In this document: piece by piece, positions 35,957-44,714 of the stretch
How the letters are laid out: every line of letters begins with the position of its first letter
How positions within the stretch are numbered: the first letter of the stretch is position 1
Assembly: GCF_004331465.1 (NCBI RefSeq)
Contig: NZ_SJKB01000004.1
Location: 186,001 to 250,000, forward strand
Length of the DNA stretch: 64,000 nt
Source: Kribbella pittospori
GTDB lineage: Bacteria; Actinomycetota; Actinomycetes; Propionibacteriales; Kribbellaceae
Reading direction: 5' to 3'
Program-made: the position numbers and the translations under genes
Notes under the pieces: model-generated
What the model was told of the DNA's origin: nothing
Database searches by the model: none
The model's input: the letters and a program-made list of their open reading frames with translations, nothing else

Positions 35957-37542
35957 CGCACGACCTCCTTGTGACGCAGCAGACCGAACGTGACGCCGTC
36001 GACGAGCGCCTCCCAGGACGCCTCGACGATGTTGTGGCCGACGCCGACCGTCACCCACGAGCCCTCGCCGTCCGCTGTCTCGATCAGGACTCTGATGACC
36101 GCGTCCGTCCCATGCCCCTGGTCGAGGATTCGGACCTTGTAGTCGACCAGTTCGAACTTGTTCACCACCGGGTACGCGCGTTCGATCGCAGTACGCAGCG
36201 CATGGTCGAGGGCGTTGACCGGGCCGTTGCCCTCCCCCGTGACGATCTCCCGCTCGCCGCCCGCGACCAGCTTCACGGTCGACTCCGACACCGCCTCGCC
36301 GTCGGCGCGCGACTCGGTGATCACCCGCCACGATTCGACGTCGAAGAAGGACGCCCGCTTCCCGGTGACCTCCTCGGTGAGCAGCAGTTCGAACGACGCG
36401 TCGGCCGCCTCGAACGTGTACCCGCGGGCCTCCATCTCCTTCACCCGCTCGGTGACCCGGCTGACCAGTTCGCGGTCGTTGCCGAGATCGAACCCGAGCT
36501 CACGGCCCTTCAGTTCGACGCTGGCCCGGCCGGCCATTTCGGACACGAGCATCCGCATGTCGTTGCCCACCCGGGCCGGATCCGTGTGCTGGTAGAGATC
36601 GGGATCCACCTTGATGGCACTGGCGTGCAGCCCCGCCTTGTGGGCGAAGGCGGACACACCGACGTACGGCTGCCGGGTCGACGGCGGCACGTTCGTCACT
36701 TCGGCGATCGCGTGCGCGATCCGGAACGACTCGGCCAGCTTGCCGGCCGGGAGCAGGTCCAGGCCGCGCTTCAGTTCGAGGTTGGCGACGATCGCGAGCA
36801 GGTCGGCGTTGCCGGTGCGTTCGCCGTACCCGTTGATGGTGCCCTGGACGTGGGTGACGCCGGCCTCGACGGCGGCGATCGTGTTCGCCACCGCGCAGCC
36901 GGCGTCGTTGTGACAGTGGATGCCGAGGCGCGCCCCGGTGGAGTCGAGGACGTCGCGGACGATGTCCTGCAGCTCCCGCGGCAACGTGCCGCCGTTCGTG
37001 TCGCACAACGCGACCACGTCGGCGCCGGCCTCGACGGCTACCCGTACGACTTCCAGCGCGTAGGCGCGGTTGGCGCGGTAGCCGTCGAAGAAGTGCTCGG
37101 TGTCGAGGAAGACCCGCTGCCCGTTCTCACGCAGGTCGCGGACCGTGTCCGCGACCATCCGGAGGTTCTCGTCCAGCGTCGTCCGCAGCGCCCGCTCGAC
37201 GTGCGCATCGTGGCTCTTGGCAACGAGTGTGACGACGCCGGCGCCGGAGTCGCGCAGGGCCGCCACCTGCGGGTCGTCGGCCACCGCGGTCTCGGGCTTG
37301 CGGGTCGCGCCGAAGGCCGCGAACGTTGCGTTCCGCAGGTGCAACTCGGTCCGGGCCTGCTCGAAGAACTCGGTGTCCTTGGGCACCGCGCCCGGCCAGC
37401 CGCCCTCGATGAATCCCACGCCCAGGTCGTCCAGGTGCCGCGCAATGGCGATCTTGTCGGCCACGGACAGCGCCAGCCCCTCCTGCTGCGCACCGTCGCG
37501 CAGAGTGGTGTCGTAGACGTGGAACTCGTCCGAGATGCTCAT
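35953..37542 (-). CDS. cimA: Citramalate synthase
   Basis: A 529-residue member of the LeuA/CimA family: YDTTLRDGAQQEGLALS at the start, metal-binding GIHCHNDAG, and a C-terminal LeuA-type allosteric domain. It condenses pyruvate and acetyl-CoA to citramalate, giving 2-oxobutyrate for isoleucine without threonine deaminase, which is not seen in this window. The product then uses leuCD and leuB. An attenuator with its own leader peptide precedes it, and an ACT protein is coupled at its end. Confidence 0.93.
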   Translation of the reverse strand: MSISDEFHVYDTTLRDGAQQEGLALSVADKIAIARHLDDLGVGFIEGGWPGAVPKDTEFFEQARTELHLRNATFAAFGATRKPETAVADDPQVAALRDSGAGVVTLVAKSHDAHVERALRTTLDENLRMVADTVRDLRENGQRVFLDTEHFFDGYRANRAYALEVVRVAVEAGADVVALCDTNGGTLPRELQDIVRDVLDSTGARLGIHCHNDAGCAVANTIAAVEAGVTHVQGTINGYGERTGNADLLAIVANLELKRGLDLLPAGKLAESFRIAHAIAEVTNVPPSTRQPYVGVSAFAHKAGLHASAIKVDPDLYQHTDPARVGNDMRMLVSEMAGRASVELKGRELGFDLGNDRELVSRVTERVKEMEARGYTFEAADASFELLLTEEVTGKRASFFDVESWRVITESRADGEAVSESTVKLVAGGEREIVTGEGNGPVNALDHALRTAIERAYPVVNKFELVDYKVRILDQGHGTDAVIRVLIETADGEGSWVTVGVGHNIVEASWEALVDGVTFGLLRHKEVVR

Positions 37543-37575
37543 GATGGGCCTTCCGGTGGGGGCTGTCGGGCAAAC

Positions 37576-37636
37576 AAAAAACCTCCCGCAAGGTGCGAGA
37601 GGTCTGCGCGCTCAGGTACTGCCTGCTGAGCGCGCC
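37576..37636 (-). terminator. Attenuator of cimA: pause hairpin plus terminator
   Basis: Read on the minus strand, a perfect 10-base stem GCGCGCTCAG/CTGAGCGCGC (37606-37615 and 37627-37636) comes right after the leader-peptide stop. It is followed by an intrinsic terminator: CCTCTCGC/GCGGGAGG (37595-37602 and 37582-37589) and a run of six T (37576-37581). This is the layout of amino acid attenuators. Charged Ile/Val tRNA should favour termination. Confidence 0.85.
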
Positions 37637-37666
37637 TAGGTAATGATGACCCGGTAGTTCTTCATG
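37637..37666 (-). CDS. cimA leader peptide (MKNYRVIIT)
   Basis: Nine codons from ATG 37664-37666 to TAG 37637-37639, with consecutive Val-Ile-Ile-Thr codons just before the stop and the attenuator. TGGACA and AAATGT, 17 bases apart on the minus strand (about 37690 and 37668), would start the transcript at or beside the ATG, so the leader is probably leaderless. The codons match the product pathway (isoleucine). Confidence 0.75.
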
Positions 37667-37709
37667 ACATTTCGCAGTCTGCCACACAATGTCCACACCA
37701 TGGCGGGAC

Positions 37710-37721
37710 CGTCTCGAATCA
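37710..37721 (-). promoter_or_regulatory. Motif shared with the ndgR/leuC control region
   Basis: GATTCGAGACGG on the minus strand, about 20 bases upstream of the cimA leader promoter, is identical to 14088-14099 before ndgR. This suggests a common regulator, most likely NdgR. Inference only. Confidence 0.4.
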
Positions 37722-37823
37722 CGAACATTCAGTACGCCGATCAGTACTCCAGCGCCCACCCCAGTCCACCCACCCCACGCCCCGGCACCCGTGCACCCCG
37801 GCACCCGCGCACCCCGGCGCACG

Positions 37824-37888
37824 CCCACCTTGAGCACCCACCAACCACCAAAACCACCACCCCATGGTTGACCCGTGCCCAAGGTCGC
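37824..37888. repeat. Dispersed palindromic element, copy 1
   Basis: Left part CCCACCTTGAGCACCCACCA and right part ending GTGCCCAAGGTCGCC form an imperfect palindrome (about 15 of 21 outer positions pair). The ends resemble the elements at 51382-51446 and 51671-51732 (common core CCTTGWGCAC...GTGCWCAAGGTCGC). It lies between cimA and a hypothetical gene in a stretch without genes (37667-38120). Confidence 0.5.
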
Positions 37889-37900
37889 CCACACCCGCGA

Positions 37901-37956
37901 CGGCGGACGGCGGACGGCGGACGGCGGACGGCGGACGGCGGACGGTGGGCGGCGGG
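37901..37956 (+). repeat. Heptanucleotide tandem repeat
   Basis: Six perfect copies of CGGCGGA (37901-37942) followed by two degenerate copies (to 37956). Such 7-base repeats are prone to slippage, so copy number may vary between strains. No gene reads through it with confidence. Confidence 0.9.
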
Positions 37957-38120
37957 CGGCCGGTGGGCGCTGCGCTCGCGGTGCGGTTGGCGGCGCGGCA
38001 GATGCCGACGTCCTGGCTCGCAGTGGAGTACGCCGTACGCCGTCGGGATTGAAGGCGGAGTCGGTCAGGCGGTCAGCGACCAGCCGGGATCGTCCCAGGC
38101 GGTGTAGAAGTCCTCGCGGG

Positions 38121-38462
38121 TCAGCGGGCGCAGGCCCACTCGTCGCGGTCCAGGGCCTTGTCGGTGAGCATGCCCTCGTCGTCCTCGAGTCGCTGCCACC
38201 AGTATCTGGTGATGGTGCCGTCCTCGGCAGCGCCGATCTGGCGGACCACGACCCACTCGCGCTCGTGCCAGACGGCCTCGTAGAGCCAGTCGGTGCCTTC
38301 CTCGTCGGCCACCGCGCCGTACGTGCGGGGCGCCGTACCGCGGTCGAGGTCGCGGATCAGCTCGACGGTCGACCGAATCGCGGCGACGGTCTCGGATGAC
38401 CACTCACGCCGCCCGGCGAGCTCCACGTAATAGGCCTCGACATCGTCCGGGAAGCTGCTCAT
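38121..38462 (-). CDS. Hypothetical protein
   Basis: 113 residues from ATG 38460-38462 (MSSFPDDVEAYYVELAGRREWS). Charged and Trp-rich (DWLYEAVWHEREWVVVRQI, TRYWWQRLEDDEG), soluble, no recognised domain. It follows the ilvE terminator and reads away from it on the same strand. The internal start is favoured over a longer reading to 38507 because the extra residues are low complexity. Confidence 0.6.
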   Translation of the reverse strand: MSSFPDDVEAYYVELAGRREWSSETVAAIRSTVELIRDLDRGTAPRTYGAVADEEGTDWLYEAVWHEREWVVVRQIGAAEDGTITRYWWQRLEDDEGMLTDKALDRDEWACAR

Positions 38463-38539
38463 GCCGCCCGACCCTATCGAACCCCGGGCTCCGGCAGCTG
38501 AAAGCATCCTGTGAATACGAGTCGGCGCTGAGATGACGA

Positions 38540-38569
38540 ACGGCCCCGGTGGAGGTCCACCGAGGCCGT
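38540..38569. terminator. Terminator after ilvE
   Basis: ACGGCC-C-CGGTGGA (38540-38553) pairs with TCCACCG-A-GGCCGT (38556-38569), a 13-pair stem with one mismatch and a 2-base turn, 16 bases past the ilvE stop. It should end the leuB-ilvE transcript. Confidence 0.75.
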
Positions 38570-38585
38570 CGTACGTGCGTACTGA

Positions 38586-39677
38586 TCAGCAGATTCTGGT
38601 CATCCAGTTGTGGGTGTCGGGGGTGCGGCCGTACTGGACGTCGAGGAGGGCGCTGCGGACCGCGGCGGTGACCGGGCCACCGTTGCCGTCGGCCACCTGC
38701 ACCTCGCCGTCCTTCCACTTCAGCGACGCGACCGGGGTGATCACCGCGGCCGTGCCGCAGGCGAACACCTCGCGGATCTTGCCCGACGCCGCACCGTCGC
38801 GCCATTCGTCGATCGAGATCTTCCGCTCGGTGACGGTGTGGCCGAGGTCGGTGACCAGCTTGAGGATCGAGTCCCGGGTGACGCCCTCGAGGATGGTGCC
38901 GGACAGCTCCGGCGTGACGACCGAGTTGTCGTCGAGGACGAAGTACAGGTTCATCCCGCCGAGCTCCTCGACCCACTTCTTCTCGACCGCGTCGAGGAAG
39001 GCGACCTGGTCACAGCCCTGCTCGATGGCTTCGGCCTGCGCGATCAGCGACGAGGCGTAGTTACCGCCCGTCTTGGCCGCGCCGGTGCCACCGGGGGCGG
39101 CCCGGGTGTACTCCTCGCTCAGCCAGATCCGCACCGGCTTGACGCCGTTCGCGAAGTACGAGCCGGCCGGCGACGTGATCACGCAGTACGTGACCTCCGC
39201 GGACGGGCGTACGCCGAGGAACGGGTCCGATCCGAACATGAACGGCCGCAGGTAGAGCGACGTCTCGCCGCCACCGGGCACCCAGGCCTTGTCCAGCTCG
39301 ACCAGCTTGCGCAGCGAGTCCAGGAAGGCCGCCTCGGGCAGCGCGGGCAGCGCGAGCCGGCGCGCCGACTTCGCGAACCGGGCCGCATTGGCTTCGGGGC
39401 GGAACATGTGGATCGAGTCGTCGGGATGCCGGTAGGCCTTCATCCCCTCGAAGATGGTCTGGGCGTAGTGGAACACCGCGGTCGCCGGAGACAGCTCCAG
39501 CGGTCCGAAGGCGGTGATCCTCGCGTCGTGCCAGCCGTTCTCCTTGGTCCAGGTGGCGATCGCCATGTGGTCGGAGAAGTACTGCCCGAATCCCGGGTTC
39601 GCCAGGATCGTGGCGCGCTGGTCGTCGCTGGCCGCACGGGTGGTTGGCTCAACGGTGAATCGCAGATCGGCGCTCAT
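38586..39677 (-). CDS. ilvE: Branched-chain amino acid aminotransferase
   Basis: A 363-residue PLP-dependent class IV aminotransferase catalysing the last step of Ile, Leu and Val synthesis. The PLP lysine is in AAKTGGNYASSLIAQ, and YLRPFMFGSDPFLGV and ELGGMNLYFV are family blocks. It follows leuB by 39 bases on the same strand and so is in the small protein-leuB-ilvE operon. Confidence 0.95.
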   Translation of the reverse strand: MSADLRFTVEPTTRAASDDQRATILANPGFGQYFSDHMAIATWTKENGWHDARITAFGPLELSPATAVFHYAQTIFEGMKAYRHPDDSIHMFRPEANAARFAKSARRLALPALPEAAFLDSLRKLVELDKAWVPGGGETSLYLRPFMFGSDPFLGVRPSAEVTYCVITSPAGSYFANGVKPVRIWLSEEYTRAAPGGTGAAKTGGNYASSLIAQAEAIEQGCDQVAFLDAVEKKWVEELGGMNLYFVLDDNSVVTPELSGTILEGVTRDSILKLVTDLGHTVTERKISIDEWRDGAASGKIREVFACGTAAVITPVASLKWKDGEVQVADGNGGPVTAAVRSALLDVQYGRTPDTHNWMTRIC

Positions 39678-39716
39678 AGCCGCACCGTACCTCTTGGCCG
39701 ACTGGTCATGCGAGCG

Positions 39717-40766
39717 TCAGCCGATCGCGCGCTTGGTGATGGCGTCACCGATCTCCGCGGTGCTCCGGACGGTGCCGGTACGCTCTGCGATATCGGCCGT
39801 CACAGCCACCTCGATCGCCGCCGCCGCCTCGGTCAGCCCGAGGTGGTCGCACAGCAGCGACGCGGACAGGATCGCCGCGGTCGGGTCCGCCTTCTGCTGA
39901 CCGGCGATGTCCGGCGCGGAACCGTGCACCGGCTCGAACATGCTCGGCGCACTGTGGTCCGGGTTGATGTTGCCGCTCGCGGCCAGCCCGATGCCACCGC
40001 TGATCGCAGCCGCCAGGTCGGTGATGATGTCGCCGAACAGGTTGTCGGTGACGATCACGTCGAACCGGGCCGGGTCGGTGACCAGGAAGATGGTCGCCGC
40101 GTCCACGTGCAGGTAGTCGACCGCGATCTCCGGGAAGTCCGCGGCGACCTTGTCGACGGTCCGCTTCCACAGGTGGCCGGCGTGCACGAGCACGTTGTTC
40201 TTGTGCACCAGCGTGAGCTTCTTGCGCGGCCGCGCCATCGCCCGGGCGAATGCGTCCCGGACCACGCGCTCGACGCCGTACGCCGTGTTGACCGACACCT
40301 CGGTGGCGATCTCGGCCGGCGTACCGACCCGCAGCGCGCCGCCGTTGCCGACGTACGGGCCCTCGGTGCCCTCGCGGACGACGACGAAGTCGACCTCGCC
40401 CGGGTTGGCTAGCGGGGAGCCGACGGAGGGGTAGATCTTCGACGGGCGCAGGTTCACGTAGTGGTCGAGGGTGAACCGGAGCTTCAGCAGCAGGCCGCGC
40501 TCGAGCACGCCGGACGGGACCGACGGGTCGCCGACCGCGCCGAGCAGGATCGCGTCGTGCTTGCGGATCTCCTCGAGCTCCGCGTCCGGCAGCGTCTCGC
40601 CGGTCGCGTGCCAGCGCCGCGCGCCGAGGTCGTACTCGGTCCGCTCGAACGTCACGCCGTACTGCGCGACTACCGCGTCCAGCACCTTCAGCGCCTCGGT
40701 GGTCACCTCCGGACCGATACCGTCACCGGGGACCACGGCCAGCGTGAAGTTCTTCTTGTCGCTCAC
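39717..40766 (-). CDS. leuB: 3-isopropylmalate dehydrogenase
   Basis: 349 residues. Features: [16 protein letters not shown] at the N-terminus, REGTEGPY, the metal-binding [13 protein letters not shown] and [18 protein letters not shown]. It oxidises and decarboxylates 3-isopropylmalate using NAD. CimA-dependent isoleucine synthesis may also use it on methylmalate. Its start overlaps the stop of the 54-residue protein gene by four bases. Confidence 0.97.
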   Translation of the reverse strand: MSDKKNFTLAVVPGDGIGPEVTTEALKVLDAVVAQYGVTFERTEYDLGARRWHATGETLPDAELEEIRKHDAILLGAVGDPSVPSGVLERGLLLKLRFTLDHYVNLRPSKIYPSVGSPLANPGEVDFVVVREGTEGPYVGNGGALRVGTPAEIATEVSVNTAYGVERVVRDAFARAMARPRKKLTLVHKNNVLVHAGHLWKRTVDKVAADFPEIAVDYLHVDAATIFLVTDPARFDVIVTDNLFGDIITDLAAAISGGIGLAASGNINPDHSAPSMFEPVHGSAPDIAGQQKADPTAAILSASLLCDHLGLTEAAAAIEVAVTADIAERTGTVRSTAEIGDAITKRAIG

Positions 40767-40927
40767 TTCTTGGGTTCTCCCCCATTGTCGCGGCGGTTCA
40801 TAGCCTCTTGGACGGCCCTGGCCTCGGCCGCGGTCACGCTCCCCGGGCGCGCCGGACGGCGACGGCGGGTCGCCTTCCGTTCCCGGGCGTCGATCGCGGG
40901 CCAGTCGGCCGGATACATGTCGTACAT
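40763..40927 (-). CDS. Small basic protein upstream of leuB
   Basis: 54 residues from ATG 40925-40927 ([19 protein letters not shown]), with a strong GGGGAGGAG site just upstream and a 4-base overlap with leuB. Highly charged with a [12 protein letters not shown] cluster. The excellent binding site and coupling indicate it is translated; I know no function. It may aid leuB translation or bind RNA/DNA. Confidence 0.65.
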   Translation of the reverse strand: MYDMYPADWPAIDARERKATRRRRPARPGSVTAAEARAVQEAMNRRDNGGEPKK

Positions 40928-41074
40928 GCTGCTCCTCCCCAGACAGGATGCGGGCGGCAGGATGCCGACGAATTTACTCTGACGTCCGACTATTTCACCA
41001 CTATGCGGGCACGATGTCCCGGAATGTGAGATGCCGGTGCAGACGCCGGACCAGAGCTGTGCAACTCTCAACCG

Positions 41075-41641
41075 GTGAGTGCTCCTCCAGAACTACCACC
41101 GCTGGTTTCAGCGGCCCTCAGCCTGTCCGGCCGGCGTGGATTCGTCAGCTCCACCAGGAACGAGACCGGCCGGCTGCTGGCGACTCTCGCCGCGTCGAGG
41201 ACCGGTCTGCTCGGTGAGCTCGGGACCGGCTGTGGCGTGGGCTCCGCGTGGTTGCGCAGCGGCGCCGGAGAGAGCACCCGCATCGTGACTGCGGAGAGCG
41301 ACCCGCAACTGGCGCAGGCGGTGGCGGAGCTGTTCGCCGCCGACGAGCGGATCGAGGTCGTCTCCGCCGACTGGACCGCCCTGATCGAGCGCGGCCCGTT
41401 CGCGCTGCTGTTCGTGGACGCCCGCGAGGCGAAGCTGTCGGCCCGCGACATCATCGCGGACGTGGTCGAGCCCGGCGGCTTCGTCGTACTGGACGACTTC
41501 ACGCCGTCGGCCGTCTGGCCGCCCATGTACGAGGGCCGGGTCGACACGCTGCGGCAGGAATGGCTGATGGACAAGCGGTTCACCACCGTCGAGGTGATGG
41601 TCGCGCCGGACGCCGCCGTACTGCTGGCCACCCGGCACTGA
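41075..41641 (+). CDS. SAM-dependent O-methyltransferase-like protein
   Basis: A 188-residue class I methyltransferase fold (GLLGELGTGCGVGSAWLRSG; VTAESDPQLAQAVAELF; ALLFVDAREAKLSA). It resembles the catechol/caffeoyl-CoA O-methyltransferase group in order of motifs but is shorter. Substrate unknown. GTG 41075 starts it, and a strong terminator follows. It is the only plus-strand gene within the branched-chain block. Confidence 0.8.
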   Translation: MSAPPELPPLVSAALSLSGRRGFVSSTRNETGRLLATLAASRTGLLGELGTGCGVGSAWLRSGAGESTRIVTAESDPQLAQAVAELFAADERIEVVSADWTALIERGPFALLFVDAREAKLSARDIIADVVEPGGFVVLDDFTPSAVWPPMYEGRVDTLRQEWLMDKRFTTVEVMVAPDAAVLLATRH

Positions 41642-41649
41642 CATGAAGC

Positions 41650-41675
41650 GGGCCCGAGCTATTGAGCTCGGGCCC
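41650..41675. terminator. Bidirectional terminator between methyltransferase and serA
   Basis: GGGCCCGAGCT (41650-41660) and AGCTCGGGCCC (41665-41675) form a perfect 11-base stem with a 4-base loop, eight bases after the methyltransferase stop and convergent with serA. Confidence 0.85.
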
Positions 41676-41738
41676 TTGTCGGCCGCCATGCGCCTGCGGG
41701 CGGCTGACCGCTTCCAGTAAATCAGTCGTTCGCCTGAA

Positions 41739-43337
41739 TTACGCCTCCAGGTCCACAGTGCGAGCCGTATCGGCCTGCACCGCACCGGCGATGTCGTCCA
41801 GTACGCCGGTCGCGATCGCCGAGTCGACGGCCAGCGCGACCAGCGCCTTGCCGCCCTTGCGGTCCCGGCTGACCTGCATGCCGGCGATGTTCACCTCCGC
41901 GTCACCCAGGATGCGGCCGATCTGGCCGACGATGCCCGGCCGGTCCTCGTAGGTGAGGAAGGCCAGGTGCGCGGACAGCTCGATCTCGACGTCGAACCCG
42001 TCGATCTCGACCAGCCGCTCCGACTGCCGGACGCCGACCAGGGTGCCGGACACCGACACCTGGATGCCGTCGGCAAGGGTCCCGCGCAGGGTGATCAGGT
42101 TGCGGTGCTCGGGGCTGTCGTGGTCGGTGACGAGCCGGACCTCGAGGCCCCGCTCGGCCGCCAGCAGCGGCGCGTTCACGTACGACACGTTGTCCTCGAC
42201 GACGTCGGCGAAGACTCCCTTGAGCGCGGCCAGCTCGAGCACCTTCACGTCGTACTGCGTGATCTCGCCACGAACCTCGACGTCGAGCTGCTGCGCGACG
42301 CCACCGGCCAGCGCGGTGAAGATCCGGCCCAGCTTCTCGGTCAGGCCGATGCCCGGCCGGACGTCCTCGGCGATCACGCCGCCCTGGACGTTGACCGCGT
42401 CCGGCACCAGCTCGCCCGACAGGGCCAGCCGGACCGACTTGGCGACGGCAATGCCTGCCTTCTCCTGCGCCTCGTCGGTCGACGCGCCCAGGTGCGGCGT
42501 GGCGATGACGTTCTCGAACTCGAACAGCGGCGAGTCGGTGCACGGCTCGGACGCGAACACGTCCAGGCCGGCGCCGGCCACGCGGCCCTCCTTGAGCGCG
42601 GTGTAGAGCGCCTGCTCGTCGACGATGCCGCCGCGGGCCGCGTTCACCACGATGACCTCGGGCTTGACCTTGTGCAGTTCCTCGTCGCCGATCAGGCCGA
42701 TCGTCTCCGGGGTCTTCGGCAGGTGCACCGAGATGAAGTCGCTGGCCGCGAGCAGCTCGTCCAGGGACGCCAGCCGCACGCCCATCTGAGCGGCCCGGCC
42801 GGCCTGCACGTACGGGTCGTAGGCGATCACGTTCATGCCGAAGGCGGCCAGCCGCTGCGCGACCAGGACGCCGATCTTGCCGAGGCCGACGATGCCGACG
42901 GTCTTCTCGAACAGCTCGACGCCGGAGTACTTGCTGCGCTTCCACTCGCCGTTCTTCAGCGACTGGTCGGCGGCCGGGACCCGGCGCGCGGTGGCCAGCA
43001 GCAGCGCGACCGCGAGCTCGGCGGCGCTGACGATGTTGGAGGTCGGCGCGTTGACCACCATCACGCCGGCCTGGGTGGCGGCCTTCACGTCCACGTTGTC
43101 CAGGCCGACACCGGCCCGGGCGACGACCTTCAGGCGCTTGGCCGCGGCCAGCGCCTCGGCGTCCACCTTGGTGGCGCTGCGGATCAGGATGGCGTCGACG
43201 TCGGCGATGGCCGGGAGCAGCTGGGCGCGGTCTGCGCCGTTGGTGTGCCGGATCTCGAAGTCGGGGCCGAGGGCCTCGACGGTGGCCGGGCTCAGCTCTT
43301 CGGCGATCAGGACGACGGGCCGGGTTACGTCAGTCAT
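41739..43337 (-). CDS. serA: D-3-phosphoglycerate dehydrogenase
   Basis: A 532-residue long-form SerA: NAD fold with VGIVGLGKIGVLVAQRL, catalytic Arg in NAARGGIVDEQAL, Glu in EPCTDSPLFE and His in TPHLGAST, then an intervening ASB domain and a C-terminal ACT domain (SAHLAFLTYEDRPGIVGQIGRILGDAEVNIAGMQVSR). It opens serine synthesis and is usually feedback-inhibited by serine. It lies between leuB and the ilvBNC operon, probably with its own promoter. Confidence 0.97.
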   Translation of the reverse strand: MTDVTRPVVLIAEELSPATVEALGPDFEIRHTNGADRAQLLPAIADVDAILIRSATKVDAEALAAAKRLKVVARAGVGLDNVDVKAATQAGVMVVNAPTSNIVSAAELAVALLLATARRVPAADQSLKNGEWKRSKYSGVELFEKTVGIVGLGKIGVLVAQRLAAFGMNVIAYDPYVQAGRAAQMGVRLASLDELLAASDFISVHLPKTPETIGLIGDEELHKVKPEVIVVNAARGGIVDEQALYTALKEGRVAGAGLDVFASEPCTDSPLFEFENVIATPHLGASTDEAQEKAGIAVAKSVRLALSGELVPDAVNVQGGVIAEDVRPGIGLTEKLGRIFTALAGGVAQQLDVEVRGEITQYDVKVLELAALKGVFADVVEDNVSYVNAPLLAAERGLEVRLVTDHDSPEHRNLITLRGTLADGIQVSVSGTLVGVRQSERLVEIDGFDVEIELSAHLAFLTYEDRPGIVGQIGRILGDAEVNIAGMQVSRDRKGGKALVALAVDSAIATGVLDDIAGAVQADTARTVDLEA

Positions 43338-43452
43338 GGGAGAAGTCTCCTGCGGAAGCGGTAGGGGCTCGAAAGTCAGAGCACCGCGCTGTGCCCGCTG
43401 CTCCGATGGTACCTGGTCGCCGGTCGGGCCCGCCGGGCGACCCGAATGACGG

Positions 43453-44649
43453 TCAGTCGGTGTCGCAACTCTGCGCGACGTTCACCGAGCTGCCCTGGTC
43501 GACCTTGAGCCGGCCGCCCTCCCGGACCAAACGGTAGCGGACGTCCAGCCGGTTGCAGGTCTGGCCCTTCGCTCCGCTCGCGTTCGGCGAGAACAGCACG
43601 GTGAACATCATCCGGGCGTTCACGCCCTGGGCGTTGGTGGTCACCTCGGTGATCCTGGCGCCGAAGAAGTACGTCGTCTGGTGGCTGTCGCGGTCCCGTT
43701 CCTCCGACAGCGCGCCGAGTAGCCGCTTGGAGTAGTAGGCCGTCCGCAGCCCGCCGAAGTCGTGCTGGTTCATCAGCGTCAAGTAGGTGCCGAGCAGTCG
43801 CTGCGCCTCCACCGCCAGCTTGGTCTTCGAGACCAGCAGTTCCGGGACGATCGGAGTCTGCGGGCCGCGTGACCGCACACACGTGCCCCCCGGTTCGGGC
43901 GTGAGCGCCGGCGCGTTCGGTACGACGTACTCGCGCAACCGGGCGACCGGGACGATGCTCGCGGCCTTGGCGGTGTCACCGACGACCAGGCCGACGACCT
44001 GGCCGGACTTGTCGACGACCGGCCCGCCGAGCTTGGCCGTGTTCATGATCTCGATCAGCGGCCGCGGGCGGTCCGTCGTACCGACCTTCTGGATGGCCTG
44101 CCTCCCGGCCGCGGTGTAGCCGATGTGTGCGCGCTCGGCCTTCTGGTCCGGGTCCGTGGACGCCAGCGGCACCGGGTCCTCGTCGAGTCGCCCGATCATG
44201 CGCAGTACGGCGACTCCGTCCGTGCTGGTGCCGAGCAGGTTGGCCCGGCGGATCCGGCCGTCCGGGGTCACGATCGCCATCGACAGCGACTGCTTCATCG
44301 CGGAGGCCGCGGTCAGGACCAGCCCGTCGCCGATCACGACCCCACTCGCTTCACCGTTCCCCGCGCACGTCGTCGCCAGGACGCGAACGACGCCCGGGCC
44401 GGCCAGGACCAGCACCTTCGCGGTGTCGATCTTGAGGCTCTGCGCGCGGATCAGCCAGCCGGCCGAAGCGCCGGCGCCGAGGATCAGCAGTACGACGAGA
44501 AGCCCGGCCAGGAACCGGCCGAACTTCCACGGCGGCCGCGGACCTCGTCGCGGGGTCCGCGGGACCGGGGTCTGCATCTGGGTGAGGACGCCGGCACCCA
44601 CCGGCACGCGCCGGGGCGGCCGCGGCAGCGCCTGCCTGCCGTCCTCCAC
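43453..44649 (-). CDS. Membrane-anchored trypsin-like protein with degenerate active site
   Basis: About 398 residues: a basic N-terminus, one membrane helix (FLAGLLVVLLILGAGASAGWLI) and an HtrA/S1-like domain. The catalytic triad is eroded: the His position reads VLTAASAM instead of TAAH, Asp may remain in DGVAVLRM, and the Ser motif reads AKLGGPVVD rather than GNSGGP. It is likely a non-enzymatic binding protein outside the membrane. The C-terminal part (YYFFGARITEV-like) is of unknown type. The start may be further in, at an internal GTG. Confidence 0.7.
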   Translation of the reverse strand: MEDGRQALPRPPRRVPVGAGVLTQMQTPVPRTPRRGPRPPWKFGRFLAGLLVVLLILGAGASAGWLIRAQSLKIDTAKVLVLAGPGVVRVLATTCAGNGEASGVVIGDGLVLTAASAMKQSLSMAIVTPDGRIRRANLLGTSTDGVAVLRMIGRLDEDPVPLASTDPDQKAERAHIGYTAAGRQAIQKVGTTDRPRPLIEIMNTAKLGGPVVDKSGQVVGLVVGDTAKAASIVPVARLREYVVPNAPALTPEPGGTCVRSRGPQTPIVPELLVSKTKLAVEAQRLLGTYLTLMNQHDFGGLRTAYYSKRLLGALSEERDRDSHQTTYFFGARITEVTTNAQGVNARMMFTVLFSPNASGAKGQTCNRLDVRYRLVREGGRLKVDQGSSVNVAQSCDTD

Positions 44650-44684
44650 CGAGGCTCACCTCCCCCACCATCACCAGTCCAGAC

Positions 44685-44705
44685 CACAATCAGTGACCGA
44701 TTGTG
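44685..44705. promoter_or_regulatory. Perfect inverted repeat upstream of the S1-like gene
   Basis: CACAATC (44685-44691) and GATTGTG (44699-44705) around a 7-base spacer, 36 bases before the minus-strand gene ending at 43453. It could be an operator or protein site; no regulator can be named. Confidence 0.4.
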
Positions 44706-44714
44706 CCAAAGAAC

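Noticed and set aside
37901..37956. A short CRISPR-like array
   Set aside because: The repeats are 7-base units with no spacers, and no cas genes are present anywhere in the window.
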